A stretch of DNA of 64,000 nucleotides, taken from assembly GCF_001591105.1 (NCBI RefSeq), contig NZ_BCUD01000008.1, positions 143,865-207,864 on the forward strand. The letters are read 5' to 3'. The DNA is from Vibrio nereis NBRC 15637 (lineage in GTDB: Bacteria > Pseudomonadota > Gammaproteobacteria > Enterobacterales > Vibrionaceae). A model generated the notes under the pieces. It ran no database searches, was not told the origin of the DNA, and saw only the letters and a program-made list of their open reading frames with translations. The position numbers and the translations under genes were made by a program. Shown in pieces: positions 29,327 to 40,700 of this stretch (its first letter is position 1; the number at the start of each line of letters is the position of its first letter).

Positions 29327-31105
29327 TTACTCGGCGTCTTTATCTTTTGCTACTGTCACTGCAACCGCTAGTTCTTCAAGCGCTGCTGGGTTTGCAAGGC
29401 TTGGTGCGTCTGTCAGTAGACAAGAAGCCGCTGTTGTTTTAGGGAATGCAATCACATCACGGATGTTCTCTGTACCACATAGCAGCATCACTAGACGGTC
29501 AAGACCGAATGCAAGACCAGCGTGTGGAGGTGTACCGAATTTTAGTGCATCAAGCAAGAAGCCAAACTTAAGCTGCTGCTCTTCAGCCGTGATACCTAGA
29601 ATATCAAATACCGCTGCTTGCATATCTGCGTTGTGGATACGAACAGAACCGCCACCCACTTCGTAACCGTTCAGAACCATGTCGTACGCGTTAGAGTTAG
29701 CCGCTGCTGGGTTCGCTTTAAGCTCTTCCGCAGTCACACCTAAAGGCGATGTGAATGGATGGTGCATTGCGTGTAGATTGCCTTCGTCATCTTCTTCAAA
29801 CATTGGGAAGTCAACAACCCATAGTGGCGCCCATGCAGATTGGTCTGTTAACTCTAGGTCTGTACCTAGTTTCAGACGTAGCGCACCCATCGCTTCTGCA
29901 ACGATACCCGCTTTATCTGCGCCAAATAGGATGATGTCGCCAGATTCTGCTTGAGTACGGTCTAGAATGCCGTTGATCACGTCTTCGTTTAGGAACTTAG
30001 CCACTGGAGACTGGATGCCTTCCATGCCAGCAGCACGGTCGTTAACCTTCATCCAAGCTAGACCTTTCGCACCGTAAATACCAACGAATTCACCGTAACC
30101 ATCGATTTGCTTACGAGTCAGTGAAGCACCACCTGGTACACGAATTACCGCAACGCGACCTTTCTCATCGTTTGCAGGGCCAGAGAATACTTTGAACTCA
30201 ACGTCTTTCACTAGATCAGCAACATCGACTAGCTCTAGCGGGTTACGTAGGTCTGGTTTGTCAGAGCCGAAACGACGAATCGCTTCACTAAATGGCATCA
30301 CTGGGAATTCGCCTAGGTCCACGTTTAGTAGCTCTTGCCACATATCACGAACCATTTTCTCGGTCGTTGCGCGAACTTCGTCAGCCGTCATAAATGACGT
30401 TTCGATATCGATCTGAGTAAATTCTGGTTGGCGGTCAGCACGTAAGTCTTCGTCACGGAAACACTTAACGATTTGGTAGTAGCGGTCAAAACCAGACATC
30501 ATCAGCAGCTGTTTAAATAGCTGTGGAGACTGAGGAAGCGCGTAGAAGCTACCTTTATGCACACGGCTTGGTACTAGGTAGTCACGCGCACCTTCTGGCG
30601 TCGCTTTTGTCAGTACTGGCGTTTCGATGTCTAGGAAACCGTTGTCATCTAGGAAACGACGAACGAAGCTAGACGCTTTAGCACGTAGCTTGATGCGGTC
30701 GCTCATTTCTGGGCGACGCAGGTCTAGGTAACGGTACTTCAGACGCTGCTCTTCAGAGTTCTTTTGGTTGAAGTCTAGAGGCAGAACGTCAGCACGGTTG
30801 ATGATTTCAAGACCTTTTGCAAGGATCTCAACTTCACCTGTTGCCATGTCTTTGTTTACTTGGCTGTCTGGACGAACACGAACTTCACCCGTCAGTTTGA
30901 TACAGAATTCATTACGAAGTGTGTTAGCCACTTCATACGCATCTGCCATATCTGGATCTACAACTACCTGAACGATGCCTTCACGATCTCGCATATCGAT
31001 AAAAATAAGACCGCCTAAATCACGGCGACGGTTAACCCAGCCGCAAAGTTCTACAGTTTGTCCTGCAAGGGACTTGTTCAGGTGACCACAGTAATGGGTA
31101 CGCAT
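29327..31105 (-). CDS. aspS: Aspartyl-tRNA synthetase
   Basis: AspS charges tRNA-Asp and is a class IIb synthetase. The 592-aa protein starts [20 protein letters not shown]; a longer frame to 31144 exists but this ATG matches the family N-terminus. It has an N-terminal OB-fold anticodon-binding domain (about 1-110), motif 2 ([18 protein letters not shown]), a bacterial GAD insertion domain, and motif 3 ([17 protein letters not shown]). Its length matches E. coli (590). Confidence 0.97.
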   Translation of the reverse strand: MRTHYCGHLNKSLAGQTVELCGWVNRRRDLGGLIFIDMRDREGIVQVVVDPDMADAYEVANTLRNEFCIKLTGEVRVRPDSQVNKDMATGEVEILAKGLEIINRADVLPLDFNQKNSEEQRLKYRYLDLRRPEMSDRIKLRAKASSFVRRFLDDNGFLDIETPVLTKATPEGARDYLVPSRVHKGSFYALPQSPQLFKQLLMMSGFDRYYQIVKCFRDEDLRADRQPEFTQIDIETSFMTADEVRATTEKMVRDMWQELLNVDLGEFPVMPFSEAIRRFGSDKPDLRNPLELVDVADLVKDVEFKVFSGPANDEKGRVAVIRVPGGASLTRKQIDGYGEFVGIYGAKGLAWMKVNDRAAGMEGIQSPVAKFLNEDVINGILDRTQAESGDIILFGADKAGIVAEAMGALRLKLGTDLELTDQSAWAPLWVVDFPMFEEDDEGNLHAMHHPFTSPLGVTAEELKANPAAANSNAYDMVLNGYEVGGGSVRIHNADMQAAVFDILGITAEEQQLKFGFLLDALKFGTPPHAGLAFGLDRLVMLLCGTENIRDVIAFPKTTAASCLLTDAPSLANPAALEELAVAVTVAKDKDAE

Positions 31106-31366
31106 AATGAAATTCCCAATCTCTTTAAATTTGTTGATTACCATCTATCAGTGATAACGTCACAGATAGTGCAAAGTTCCATTTATACGCTGAAAGTTCG
31201 TTTAGATCGACTACCCAGCGTACAATTTATTGCGATTTATTATCTATTGATGCTTTTTAAACCAACTAAGGGATAAAACAGCAGCAATACAAGAAAATTG
31301 GCGCTGATTATACCCTTATAATGGGCGCTTCGGCAAAACTCAGTGAGAAGATATTGATAGTTAAAT

Positions 31367-32233
31367 ATGGACACTTTACCCCTTAGGCTCGGCCTGACCA
31401 TGTGGTCACACAACAACTGGCAGCAAAGCTTTTATGGCAGCGGCACGAAACCAGCAGAAAGATTGGCGAAATACGCTCAGGTGTTCCATACAGTAGAAGG
31501 AAATACCACCTTTTACGCCACACCCAGTGCTTCCACCGTTTTGAACTGGAAAGCCGCCACACATGATGATTTTCGCTTTACCTTTAAGTTACCTAAAGCA
31601 ATTACCCACCAGCAAATGCTCAAAGGCAGCCAAGCACAGCTGAAAGAATTCATGCAAATCATGGAGCCACTGCATGACCGCGTTGGACAGTGGACCATAC
31701 AGCTGCCAGCGGCTTTTGGCCCAAATCATTTAGACGCACTAAAAAAGTTTTGCTCTCTCTTCCCGCCTAACTTTCCGATTGGCGTAGAAGTTAGACACCT
31801 TGAGTTTTTTGCGAAAGGCGACGCCGAAAAAGCCTTGAATCATTGGCTCATAGAAAAAGGGTATGACCGGATTATTATGGATAGTCGACCAGTATTTGCC
31901 GCAAAGCCCGAGAATGAAGCCATCATAGATGCGCAGATGAAAAAGCCCAAAGTCCCAGTGCATGCGATCGCGACGGCTGCAAACCCTATGATTCGCTTTA
32001 TCGGTCATCCCGAAGAAAGTAAAAACTACGATTTTTTGGCACCATGGTTAACCAAGCTTCCTGAATGGATAAGCCAAGGGAAACAACCCTATGTAATGAT
32101 CCACACCGCAGACAATATTGTGGCACCAGAACTTGCCGCTAACCTATACAGAATGTTGCAACAACACTCGGCTCTACCCGACTTAGCACCCTTTCCGGCC
32201 AACGATGGCAACTCTCAGATACAGATGTTTTAG
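31367..32233 (+). CDS. DUF72 (YecE-like) protein
   Basis: The 288-aa protein belongs to the DUF72 family, TIM-barrel-like proteins of unknown activity; E. coli yecE lies in the same aspS neighbourhood. Typical features are LGLTMWSHNNW at the start, FHTVEGNTTFYATPSASTVL, FTFKLPKAITHQ and GVEVRHLEFF. It has no signal peptide. It is divergent from aspS by about 260 bp and is followed by a terminator and then cmoA. Confidence 0.85.
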   Translation: MDTLPLRLGLTMWSHNNWQQSFYGSGTKPAERLAKYAQVFHTVEGNTTFYATPSASTVLNWKAATHDDFRFTFKLPKAITHQQMLKGSQAQLKEFMQIMEPLHDRVGQWTIQLPAAFGPNHLDALKKFCSLFPPNFPIGVEVRHLEFFAKGDAEKALNHWLIEKGYDRIIMDSRPVFAAKPENEAIIDAQMKKPKVPVHAIATAANPMIRFIGHPEESKNYDFLAPWLTKLPEWISQGKQPYVMIHTADNIVAPELAANLYRMLQQHSALPDLAPFPANDGNSQIQMF

Positions 32234-32258
32234 CAGGAATCATTTGAAAGCATGACAG

Positions 32259-33072
<814 letters not shown>

Positions 33073-33181
33073 ATGGCCGACTAACGAACACCGTATTTCT
33101 TTGTATGTCGTGACGCCCTAGAGCGATATACAATCTATGATTTTTCTGGGGATATAAATTTAGGTACCAGGTTCCGATTCC

Positions 33182-34153
33182 ATGTTTAATTTCGCTAACT
33201 TTTACCAGCTGATCGCTCAAGATACTCGTTTACAACCTTGGCTAAACACGCTGCCTCAGCAACTGACAGACTGGCAAAATGCTGAGCATGGTGATTTTGG
33301 CCGTTGGTTGAAAGCTCTGAACAAGATCCCTCAAGGTCAACCGGATCACATTGATCTTAAAGAGTCTGTATCCATTAACAACATCGAGCCAATGCACGCT
33401 GGCGAGTTTAAGAAACTGGAGAACCTCTTAAAAACCTTCCACCCTTGGCGTAAAGGGCCATACCATGTGCATGGCATCCACATTGATACGGAATGGCGCA
33501 GTGACTGGAAATGGGATCGCGTACTGCCTCATATCTCTCCGTTAAAGAATCGCAGCGTGCTGGATGTGGGCTGTGGTAATGGTTATCACATGTGGCGAAT
33601 GCTCGGTGAAGGCGCCCGTCTGTGTGTCGGCATTGACCCATCTCACCTGTTTTTAATTCAGTTTGAAGCGATTCGTAAACTGATGGGGGATGACCAGCGC
33701 GCTCACCTGCTACCACTGGGCATTGAGCAACTGCCAAAACTGGAGGCGTTCGACACCGTATTTAGCATGGGTGTCCTTTACCACCGTCGTTCTCCTTTGG
33801 ATCACTTAATCCAGCTAAAAGACCAGCTTGTATCTGGTGGCGAACTGATTTTGGAAACGCTCGTGATTGAAGGGGATGAAACCTCGGTGTTGGTCCCTCT
33901 CGACCGCTACGCACAAATGCGCAATGTGTACTTTTTCCCATCAGCAAAAGCACTAAAAGTATGGCTAGAACAGGTAGGGTTCGTCGATGTACGTATTGTT
34001 GACGAGAATGTCACATCAACCGACGAGCAACGTACCACTGATTGGATGACGCATAACTCTCTGCCTGACTATCTAGATCCCAACGACCCAAGCAAGACTG
34101 TAGAAGGTTACCCTGCCCCTCGCCGAGCGGTTCTAGTTGCGAAAAAACCATAG
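33182..34153 (+). CDS. cmoB: tRNA U34 carboxymethyltransferase CmoB
   Basis: CmoB transfers the carboxymethyl group of carboxy-SAM to 5-hydroxyuridine-34 of tRNAs to form cmo5U. The 323-aa protein has an N-terminal helical domain with the motif [20 protein letters not shown], a Rossmann core with [15 protein letters not shown] and [12 protein letters not shown], and [14 protein letters not shown]. The length equals E. coli CmoB (323). It forms the cmoAB unit and is followed by a terminator. Confidence 0.97.
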   Translation: MFNFANFYQLIAQDTRLQPWLNTLPQQLTDWQNAEHGDFGRWLKALNKIPQGQPDHIDLKESVSINNIEPMHAGEFKKLENLLKTFHPWRKGPYHVHGIHIDTEWRSDWKWDRVLPHISPLKNRSVLDVGCGNGYHMWRMLGEGARLCVGIDPSHLFLIQFEAIRKLMGDDQRAHLLPLGIEQLPKLEAFDTVFSMGVLYHRRSPLDHLIQLKDQLVSGGELILETLVIEGDETSVLVPLDRYAQMRNVYFFPSAKALKVWLEQVGFVDVRIVDENVTSTDEQRTTDWMTHNSLPDYLDPNDPSKTVEGYPAPRRAVLVAKKP

Positions 34154-34241
34154 TCTGCCAAGACTCACATAACAATTTGACAAGAAGTTAACTCATAAAC
34201 AGGCGTTTACCGTTAACCTCTACACAAGCTTTATATACAAG

Positions 34242-34274
34242 ATGAGGGTAATTTTTACCCTCATTTTAGTTTTC
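34242..34274 (+). terminator. cmoB terminator
   Basis: ATGAGGGTAA (34242-34251) pairs perfectly with TTACCCTCAT (34255-34264) and is followed by TTTAGTTTT. Confidence 0.85.
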
Positions 34275-34390
34275 ACAGACAACCCTTCTATCTTTGTTGC
34301 TATTTTGTGGTGGAGTAAGTTGTTGGTGATGAAACTTATACGCTAAACTCTTTAATTATAAATACTTAAAAACTATTGTCAGGTTTATCA

Positions 34391-35134
34391 ATGCTAACCA
34401 GATTGACTCCAATCGTAGCCATCGCGCTACTTTCAGGCTGCGCGTTAACAAAAGGCGAGCAATTTCATAATGAAACGCTCACTTCTATTCAGGCCTCTGA
34501 AAATAAAATATCTACCCAGCTTGAAAACTTATCACTCCAGCTTGGTGAGCAAGAGAAGTACATAGAGTCATTAGAATCCAAAATTGCCACCCTAGATAAA
34601 GAAATTCTGCGTGTGAGAAGAGATGTCATCAGAGAGGTCAAAAAGAAAAATGCACCTGTCGTCGTTCCTGCCCCAGAACCCGTCCAAACCACCCCAACCT
34701 ATGAAATCGTATTGGGTGAAGTTGAAAGAGTAACCATAGATGCCATTAAGCAATCTTTTGATGCTCGCGTCGATACCGGTGCCGCTACCTCTTCTTTAAA
34801 TGCAATCGATATAGAAGAGTTCGAACGAAATGGTGATAACTGGGTACGCTTCCACCTGTCAGACGGTGAAACGCCACCGACAGAAGAAAACTGGATTGAA
34901 GCACCTATCGTACGCTATGTGAAAATTCGTCAATCTACGACTGATGAGCTAGAACGCCGTGCAGTGGTCGAGCTATGGGTTAAGCTGGGTAAGATCCATG
35001 AAAAAGCACAATTTACATTAGCTGATCGCTCTCAAATGACTCACCCAGTACTTCTGGGCCGTGAATTCATTCGCGATATTGCCGTTGTGGATGTGAGCAA
35101 AACATACATTCATACTAAAAAAACAAAAAGCTAA
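34391..35134 (+). CDS. Retropepsin-like aspartic protease-family lipoprotein
   Basis: The 247-aa protein belongs to the family annotated as putative ATP-dependent zinc protease (PF05618), which has a retropepsin fold. It has a lipoprotein signal (MLTRLTPIVAIALLSGC, lipidated Cys at 17), a coiled coil (about 28-85), a Pro-rich linker (88-103) and the protease-like domain (104-240) with the active-site-type motif VDTGAATSSL (D128-T129-G130) and the second signature LLGRE (221-225) typical of retropepsins. It should therefore sit in the envelope facing the periplasm. A TTG-started longer frame opens at 34376; ATG 34391 gives the best signal. It is the first of three closely spaced genes with a transglutaminase-like membrane protein and an ATP-grasp ligase. 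Activity is inferred. Confidence 0.82.
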   Translation: MLTRLTPIVAIALLSGCALTKGEQFHNETLTSIQASENKISTQLENLSLQLGEQEKYIESLESKIATLDKEILRVRRDVIREVKKKNAPVVVPAPEPVQTTPTYEIVLGEVERVTIDAIKQSFDARVDTGAATSSLNAIDIEEFERNGDNWVRFHLSDGETPPTEENWIEAPIVRYVKIRQSTTDELERRAVVELWVKLGKIHEKAQFTLADRSQMTHPVLLGREFIRDIAVVDVSKTYIHTKKTKS

Positions 35135-35146
35135 GAAAGGTCGCAT

Positions 35147-36652
35147 ATGACATCCAAAGTCCCTTTTTATGTTTCGGTTGCAATGCTCATCTTAGCCGGT
35201 ATCGCACTGAGCATTTTCCGACACCAAACCTATGGCGTGCCATGGACACCAGGCGAAACCCGTCAGGTGTGGGATATTGAAGCCCGCGTCGAATTTAACG
35301 CCCAAGGCAAACCCGTTAAAGCCTCTCTCGCCGCTCCAAACACGCAAAATGGCTTTACTCTCGTTAGTGAATCCTCTTCATCATCGGGTTATGGCGTTTC
35401 TTACATCAATACCGAAACCGGTCGCCGTGCTGAGTGGTCCATCCGAAATGCAGTCGGTCCTCAAACGATTTACTATAAGGCGCAGTTCTTGGTTGACCCG
35501 CAAGCCAATGTAGACGCGATCGAACCTAACGAAGAGATTGAGCCACCAACGTTTGATGGCCCGAAAGAAGCCGCTGCTAAAGCACTTATCGACTTGGCCA
35601 ACCAGCGCTCAGCCGATGACATCACGTTCACGCGAGAACTCATCAAAACCCTGAATGACTCCGAAAGCCAAAACTCCGCGTTGCTGCTGCACGATATGTC
35701 TAAGGTGGAAGCGTTAGATAAGCTACTCGACTATGCGCAAATTCATGGCCGAGTGGTTGGCGTCATTGAGCTGGAAGATGGCAGACGCCGCCAAACCATT
35801 CAGCACATGAATCAAGTATGGGACGGGAAACAATGGGTATTGTTTAACCCTGAAAGCGCAGAGCACATCACCGCTCAAAACATCTTGATTTGGGACCAGT
35901 CCAATATTTCATTACTGGATTTGATGGGTGGACAAAACAGCCAAGTGCATTTCTCGATGATTGTTCAGGAGGTTTCTCCTCAGCAAGCCACTGACGACAA
36001 AGTTCAAGCTGACGGTTTATTAAACTTCTCGATTCATAGTCTTCCTTTGGAAGAACAAGCGATGTTCAAAACCATTATGCTGATCCCGATCGGTGCACTG
36101 ATTGTGGTATTCCTGCGCGTGATTATTGGCCTGAAAACCTCGGGAACATTCATGCCTGTGCTGATTGCTGTTGCGTTTGTACAAACTCAACTGGTGACAG
36201 GTATTGTCGGTTTCTTGCTGATTGTTGGTACAGGTCTGGTGATTCGCAGTTACCTTTCCCGGCTCAACCTCCTTTTAGTCGCAAGGATTTCTGCGGTGAT
36301 CATTGCCGTAATTATGATCATATCGATCTTTACGGTAGTGGCCTTTAAGATTGGTCTAACCGAAGGTTTATCCATCACTTTCTTCCCGATGATCATTCTG
36401 TCTTGGACAATTGAGCGCATGTCCATCTTATGGGAAGAAGAAGGTGCAAAAGAAGTGTTGCTGCAAGGCGGTGGCTCGCTATTGACCGCTGTACTGGTTT
36501 ACCTTGCGATGACTAACTCGTTCATTCAGCACTTAACCTTTAACTTTATCGGTCTGCAGCTGATTGTTCTGGCGGGTATTCTACTGCTAGGCACTTACAC
36601 AGGTTACCGTTTAACAGAGCTTCGTCGTTTTAAACCACTAGCGGAGGATTAA
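35147..36652 (+). CDS. Inactive transglutaminase-like 7TM membrane protein (UUP1 type)
   Basis: The 501-aa protein has an N-terminal anchor helix (about 7-24), a periplasmic region to about residue 300 that corresponds to a transglutaminase-like domain, and a C-terminal bundle of about seven hydrophobic helices (303-490). This is the architecture annotated as inactive transglutaminase fused to 7TM. The translated protein contains no cysteine at all, so it cannot use the normal Cys-His-Asp mechanism; a binding or scaffold role is more likely. It starts 12 bp after the retropepsin-like gene with an AAAGGT ribosome site, and ends 3 bp before the ATP-grasp gene. Confidence 0.82.
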   Translation: MTSKVPFYVSVAMLILAGIALSIFRHQTYGVPWTPGETRQVWDIEARVEFNAQGKPVKASLAAPNTQNGFTLVSESSSSSGYGVSYINTETGRRAEWSIRNAVGPQTIYYKAQFLVDPQANVDAIEPNEEIEPPTFDGPKEAAAKALIDLANQRSADDITFTRELIKTLNDSESQNSALLLHDMSKVEALDKLLDYAQIHGRVVGVIELEDGRRRQTIQHMNQVWDGKQWVLFNPESAEHITAQNILIWDQSNISLLDLMGGQNSQVHFSMIVQEVSPQQATDDKVQADGLLNFSIHSLPLEEQAMFKTIMLIPIGALIVVFLRVIIGLKTSGTFMPVLIAVAFVQTQLVTGIVGFLLIVGTGLVIRSYLSRLNLLLVARISAVIIAVIMIISIFTVVAFKIGLTEGLSITFFPMIILSWTIERMSILWEEEGAKEVLLQGGGSLLTAVLVYLAMTNSFIQHLTFNFIGLQLIVLAGILLLGTYTGYRLTELRRFKPLAED

Positions 36653-36655
36653 GCG

Positions 36656-37645
36656 ATGCTTTCACGTTTAACTTCGCGTTTTACTACCCCAAATAAGCTT
36701 CGCCATAAGGGGATCATGGGAATGAACCAACGTAACCATAGTTACATTGGTCGTTACAATGATCGCTCTAAATACCCTTTGGTGGACGATAAGCTTAAAA
36801 CAAAAATCATTGCTGAGGCGGCTGGTGCCACAGTGCCCAAGCTTATCGGCGTGATCCGTAACCAAGCGGATGTTCCATCAATTCATAACATGGTTAAAGA
36901 TTGGCCCGGCTTTGTAATTAAACCTGCTCAGGGAAGTGGTGGTAAGGGTATTTTAGTCGTCACTTCGCATAAAGACGGGGTATACACCAAGCCTTCCGGT
37001 TCAACCATCAATAAGGAAGATGTTGAGCGCCACATCAGTAATGCCTTAGCGGGGCTATTTTCACTTGGTGGTAAAAACGACGTTGCGGTTGTCGAAAACC
37101 TGATTAAGTTTGACGACTGCTTTGATGGTTTCAGCTACGAAGGGGTACCCGATGTTCGTATCATCGTGTTCAAGGGCTATCCTGTCATGGCAATGATGCG
37201 TTGCTCTACCGCAGCCTCTGATGGTAAGGCCAACCTTCACCAAGGTGCTGTCGGCGTAGGTATTGATATTGCCACTGGTAAGGCGATCCGCGCGGTCCAA
37301 TTTGATCAACCAGTCACTCACCATCCTGATACTGGCAAAGACCTTTCGACCTTACAAATCCCTCACTGGGAGCGTTTGCTGGTATTGGCGTCTAGCGCTT
37401 GGGAGATGACAGGGTTAGGCTATATGGGAACCGATATGGTGTTAGATAAGGAAGAAGGGCCGATGGTGTTAGAGCTGAACGCTCGCCCGGGCTTAGCGAT
37501 TCAAATTGCCAATGGAGCAGGCCTGCTTCCAAGACTTCATCATATCGAGAACATCGGGACACCGATGCGCTCCCCTACTCCTGAAGAGCGAGTGGCCTAC
37601 GCCGCGAAGCAATTTGGTACAGCGGCCAAGTTCAGCACTTCATAA
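36656..37645 (+). CDS. RimK-like ATP-grasp alpha-L-glutamate ligase-type protein
   Basis: ATP-grasp ligases of this type join a carboxylate to an amine through an acyl-phosphate; the RimK group adds glutamates to a protein or peptide. The 329-aa cytoplasmic protein shows the ATP-binding segment FVIKPAQGSGGKGILVV (86-102) and the metal-binding motif ELNARPG (273-279). It has no signal or membrane span. It is the third gene of the cassette, 3 bp after the 7TM gene, and is followed by two terminators. The substrate is unknown; the conserved pairing with a periplasmic protease-like lipoprotein suggests a peptide or peptide-modified envelope product, which is inference. Confidence 0.83.
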   Translation: MLSRLTSRFTTPNKLRHKGIMGMNQRNHSYIGRYNDRSKYPLVDDKLKTKIIAEAAGATVPKLIGVIRNQADVPSIHNMVKDWPGFVIKPAQGSGGKGILVVTSHKDGVYTKPSGSTINKEDVERHISNALAGLFSLGGKNDVAVVENLIKFDDCFDGFSYEGVPDVRIIVFKGYPVMAMMRCSTAASDGKANLHQGAVGVGIDIATGKAIRAVQFDQPVTHHPDTGKDLSTLQIPHWERLLVLASSAWEMTGLGYMGTDMVLDKEEGPMVLELNARPGLAIQIANGAGLLPRLHHIENIGTPMRSPTPEERVAYAAKQFGTAAKFSTS

Positions 37646-37653
37646 AAAGCACC

Positions 37654-37683
37654 AAGCCCTATTCATTCGAGTAGGGCTTTTCG
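37654..37683 (+). terminator. Terminator of the three-gene ATP-grasp cassette
   Basis: AAGCCCTA (37654-37661) pairs with TAGGGCTT (37672-37679), followed by a T run. Confidence 0.8.
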
Positions 37684-37730
37684 TTATCCCTGCGAGCCTA
37701 AATAACATCACCATCGTTGTGGCGAAAACT

Positions 37731-37765
37731 AAAAAGCCCGGCATTAAATAATGCCGGGCTTTTGC
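37731..37765. terminator. Bidirectional terminator, mukB side
   Basis: AAAAGCCCGGCATT pairs with AATGCCGGGCTTTT around AAAT, a 14-bp stem just past the mukB stop on the minus strand. Confidence 0.9.
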
Positions 37766-37785
37766 GATATTAGCAGAGTGAACTG

Positions 37786-40700
37786 TTACAGCTCTTCGAT
37801 GAGCTCTTGGGCTTCACTCTTCGGCTTTTCGGTTTGACCAAAGCCACGCAAACCAACCACATGTACGTGTTCGTGGTCTTTAAACACCTTACGCACCAGT
37901 TTGTAGGTCGTACCTTTCTCTGGGCTGATGTTCTCTGGTGCCGCGATAAGAAGCTGCATATCCAAACGGTCACACAGTTCAAACAGTGTCGAGATAGACT
38001 TCGCATCCAGGCGGGCTGCCTCATCGAGGAACAGCAAGCGACAAGGCACAATGTCTTTACTGCGCAGACGGCGTGACTCTTCTTCCCAACTCTGAACCAC
38101 CATCAATAGAATAGACTGACCCGTACCGATCGCCTCACCCGTTGATAGCGCGCCAGATTCCGCTTGTAACCAACCGTCTGAGCCACGGTTTACTTCCACG
38201 CTTAACTCTAGGTAGTTACGGTAGTCCAGCAACTCTTCACCCAATACCTGAGGAGAACGCTGCCCCATATCGATGTGTGGGTTTACACGCTGGAATAACT
38301 TCGCCATCGCTTCAGAGAAGGTATAGCGAGAGGTTTCAAACAGATCCTTGTGTTGCTCTTGTTGAGAAGCCAGACCATGAAGCAAGATTTCGTGGCTTTC
38401 ACGAATCTTAACGTTCAAGCGCACGCCTTTTACCTGACCAAATCCAATGTTAGACAAACCTTGGTTTAGCATACGAATACGGTTCTGCTCACGCTGAATC
38501 GTCTTCTTAATGATGCTAGCGGCAGATTCAGAACTGATCGCCAGACGGTTTTCACGCTGGGTCAGCTCTTCGGTTAGACGCGCCAGCTCAACTTCCATCT
38601 CTTCGATCGCTTCAACCGGATCATCGGTATGGATAATGTCTTGGCGAATACGCTCACGAAGATGCTGGTAGACAGCAATGTAGAACAATACCTTACGTTC
38701 AGGGCGAGCATTGTCTTCTGATAGACGCAGTGCATCACGCAGATCATCGTTGTCCGCGACGGCTAAACGAAGTGCACCGAGCGATTTATCCGACATCGAA
38801 CGAAGCTCGTCTGCTGACATGTACGCCAGCTCGCGCTTGTGTAAACGACGTTCAACATCATTTTCACGTGCCAAGCGGAGCACCGAACACCAGCCTGCTT
38901 TTGCCGCGACAACAAACTTACGCAACTCTGCATACTCTTTCTGAACTTTCTTAAGGCGTTTCGCAAGGCCTTTCATTTCAAGTTCTGTCGAGGTAATCGT
39001 GCGCTCGTATTCGCTCTTGCGGCTGCGTGAGGTGTGTAAACGCTCTTGCAGTTCGTCACGACGACGCATTGCACGCTCTTCTGCACCCTCGTCCGCGTTG
39101 ACGCCAAACTCTTGTAGCTCTTGCTTGAACTCTTGAACAGTTTCCAGCTTCGCTTGGTGTGAACTCTTCAGTGATGCCAATACCTGGTTGTATTGGTTTA
39201 TCTGGCCTTGAGACTGTTTCAACTCTTCACGAGCACGGGTACGAGCACGTTCTGCTTGAACCAGCTTCGACTTAAGCTGCTCGCTCAGCTCACTGCTCTT
39301 GTTTAGCAGGTCAACAGAGTCCGAATACGCAAAGTAATGACGGCGCTCAACCAAGTCTGACAACGCGAAGATTTGCTTTTTCAGATCCTGCAGGCGTTGG
39401 TCAGCGGCTTTATATTCCGCTTCTAACGCATCAAACTGTTCAGGGTCAGCTTCAAGTGCAGTGGCCACTTTTTCCAGTTCAGCTAGGGCTTTACCGTGAC
39501 TATTTAGGAAGGCTTTCGCTTCTGATAGCTGAGTGATTTTCTCTTCTAGCTCGTCAAAACGTGCTTGTAGCGTCTCATCTTCAATCAGTGCCATGTGAGG
39601 CGCTAACTTATCTAGAGCAGACAAAGCTTGCTTACTGCTTTGTAGTTGCGAACGTTGCTGCTGCTCTTTTGCATCCAAATCCGCAAGTAGGCGCACAACG
39701 TGGTTACGCTTTTCACGCAATCCTGCCAGCGCTTGCTCTGGGTCTGATTCAAACGCAACCTGAATGTGTTTCGCGACAAAGCTGTTAAACGCTTGGTATA
39801 AACGTTGAAGCTTTTGAGAATCAAACGCAGCTTTAGCGTGTTGTTCCACCACTTCGTCACGCTCAACGCGTAACAGCTCTAAACGTTGTTCTCGTGCAGC
39901 TCGGCCAAACAGTGGGATTTCAGGCAGACGAGAGTAACGCATTTGGCGCTCGTTCATACGAACACATACCGCGCCTTCTAACTCTTCAGCATTGAATGAG
40001 CTGTCATCAAAGGCATCCACATCACCTTCAATGATGTATAGGTCTTCTGGACAATCGTCCAGCTCCACCAGCTTTTCTTCGATGCCAGAGAGATCAGACA
40101 CCACGATCGCGTGACGAGCCGGACCATACATAGCACTAAAGTATGGCGCATCATCAATCGTGATATCGTCATAGATTTCAGACAGTAACACGCCACCAAG
40201 CGTATCTGCTAAGCCTTTGAGACGTGAGTCATTTGAACCACCCGGAGAGGCCAAACGTTCAATTTCGTTTTCCAATTGAGCGCGACGCTCAGCAAGCTTG
40301 TCTTTGGCTAAAGACTGTTGTTTTTCTTGCTCGAGAACAACCTGCATCTGAGACATAACGGCTTGGCTGTCATGCAGCTCAGCACCGCTCTGCTCACGCA
40401 GTGTTTCCAGCGCGTCGTTTGCTGCAATCCATGTCGGCGCAATCGCTTCAAGCTTGCGAATCTCACTGGCAGAGTCTTGCTCAATACGGCGTTGCTCACT
40501 GCGCTCTTCACGAATGTCTTCTTGAGCCATTTCCAGCGACTCAATCTGCATTGCGTGACGTTCACGCTCTTGTTCAAACGCGATTTCATCTGTCAGCTCA
40601 ACATGGTGTTGTTTGCGGTAGCCATCCACCAACTCACGCGCTTGGCGCTGCTGGTTAAGGCTACGCTCCAAATCACGATGCTGTGCACGCCACTGCTGCT

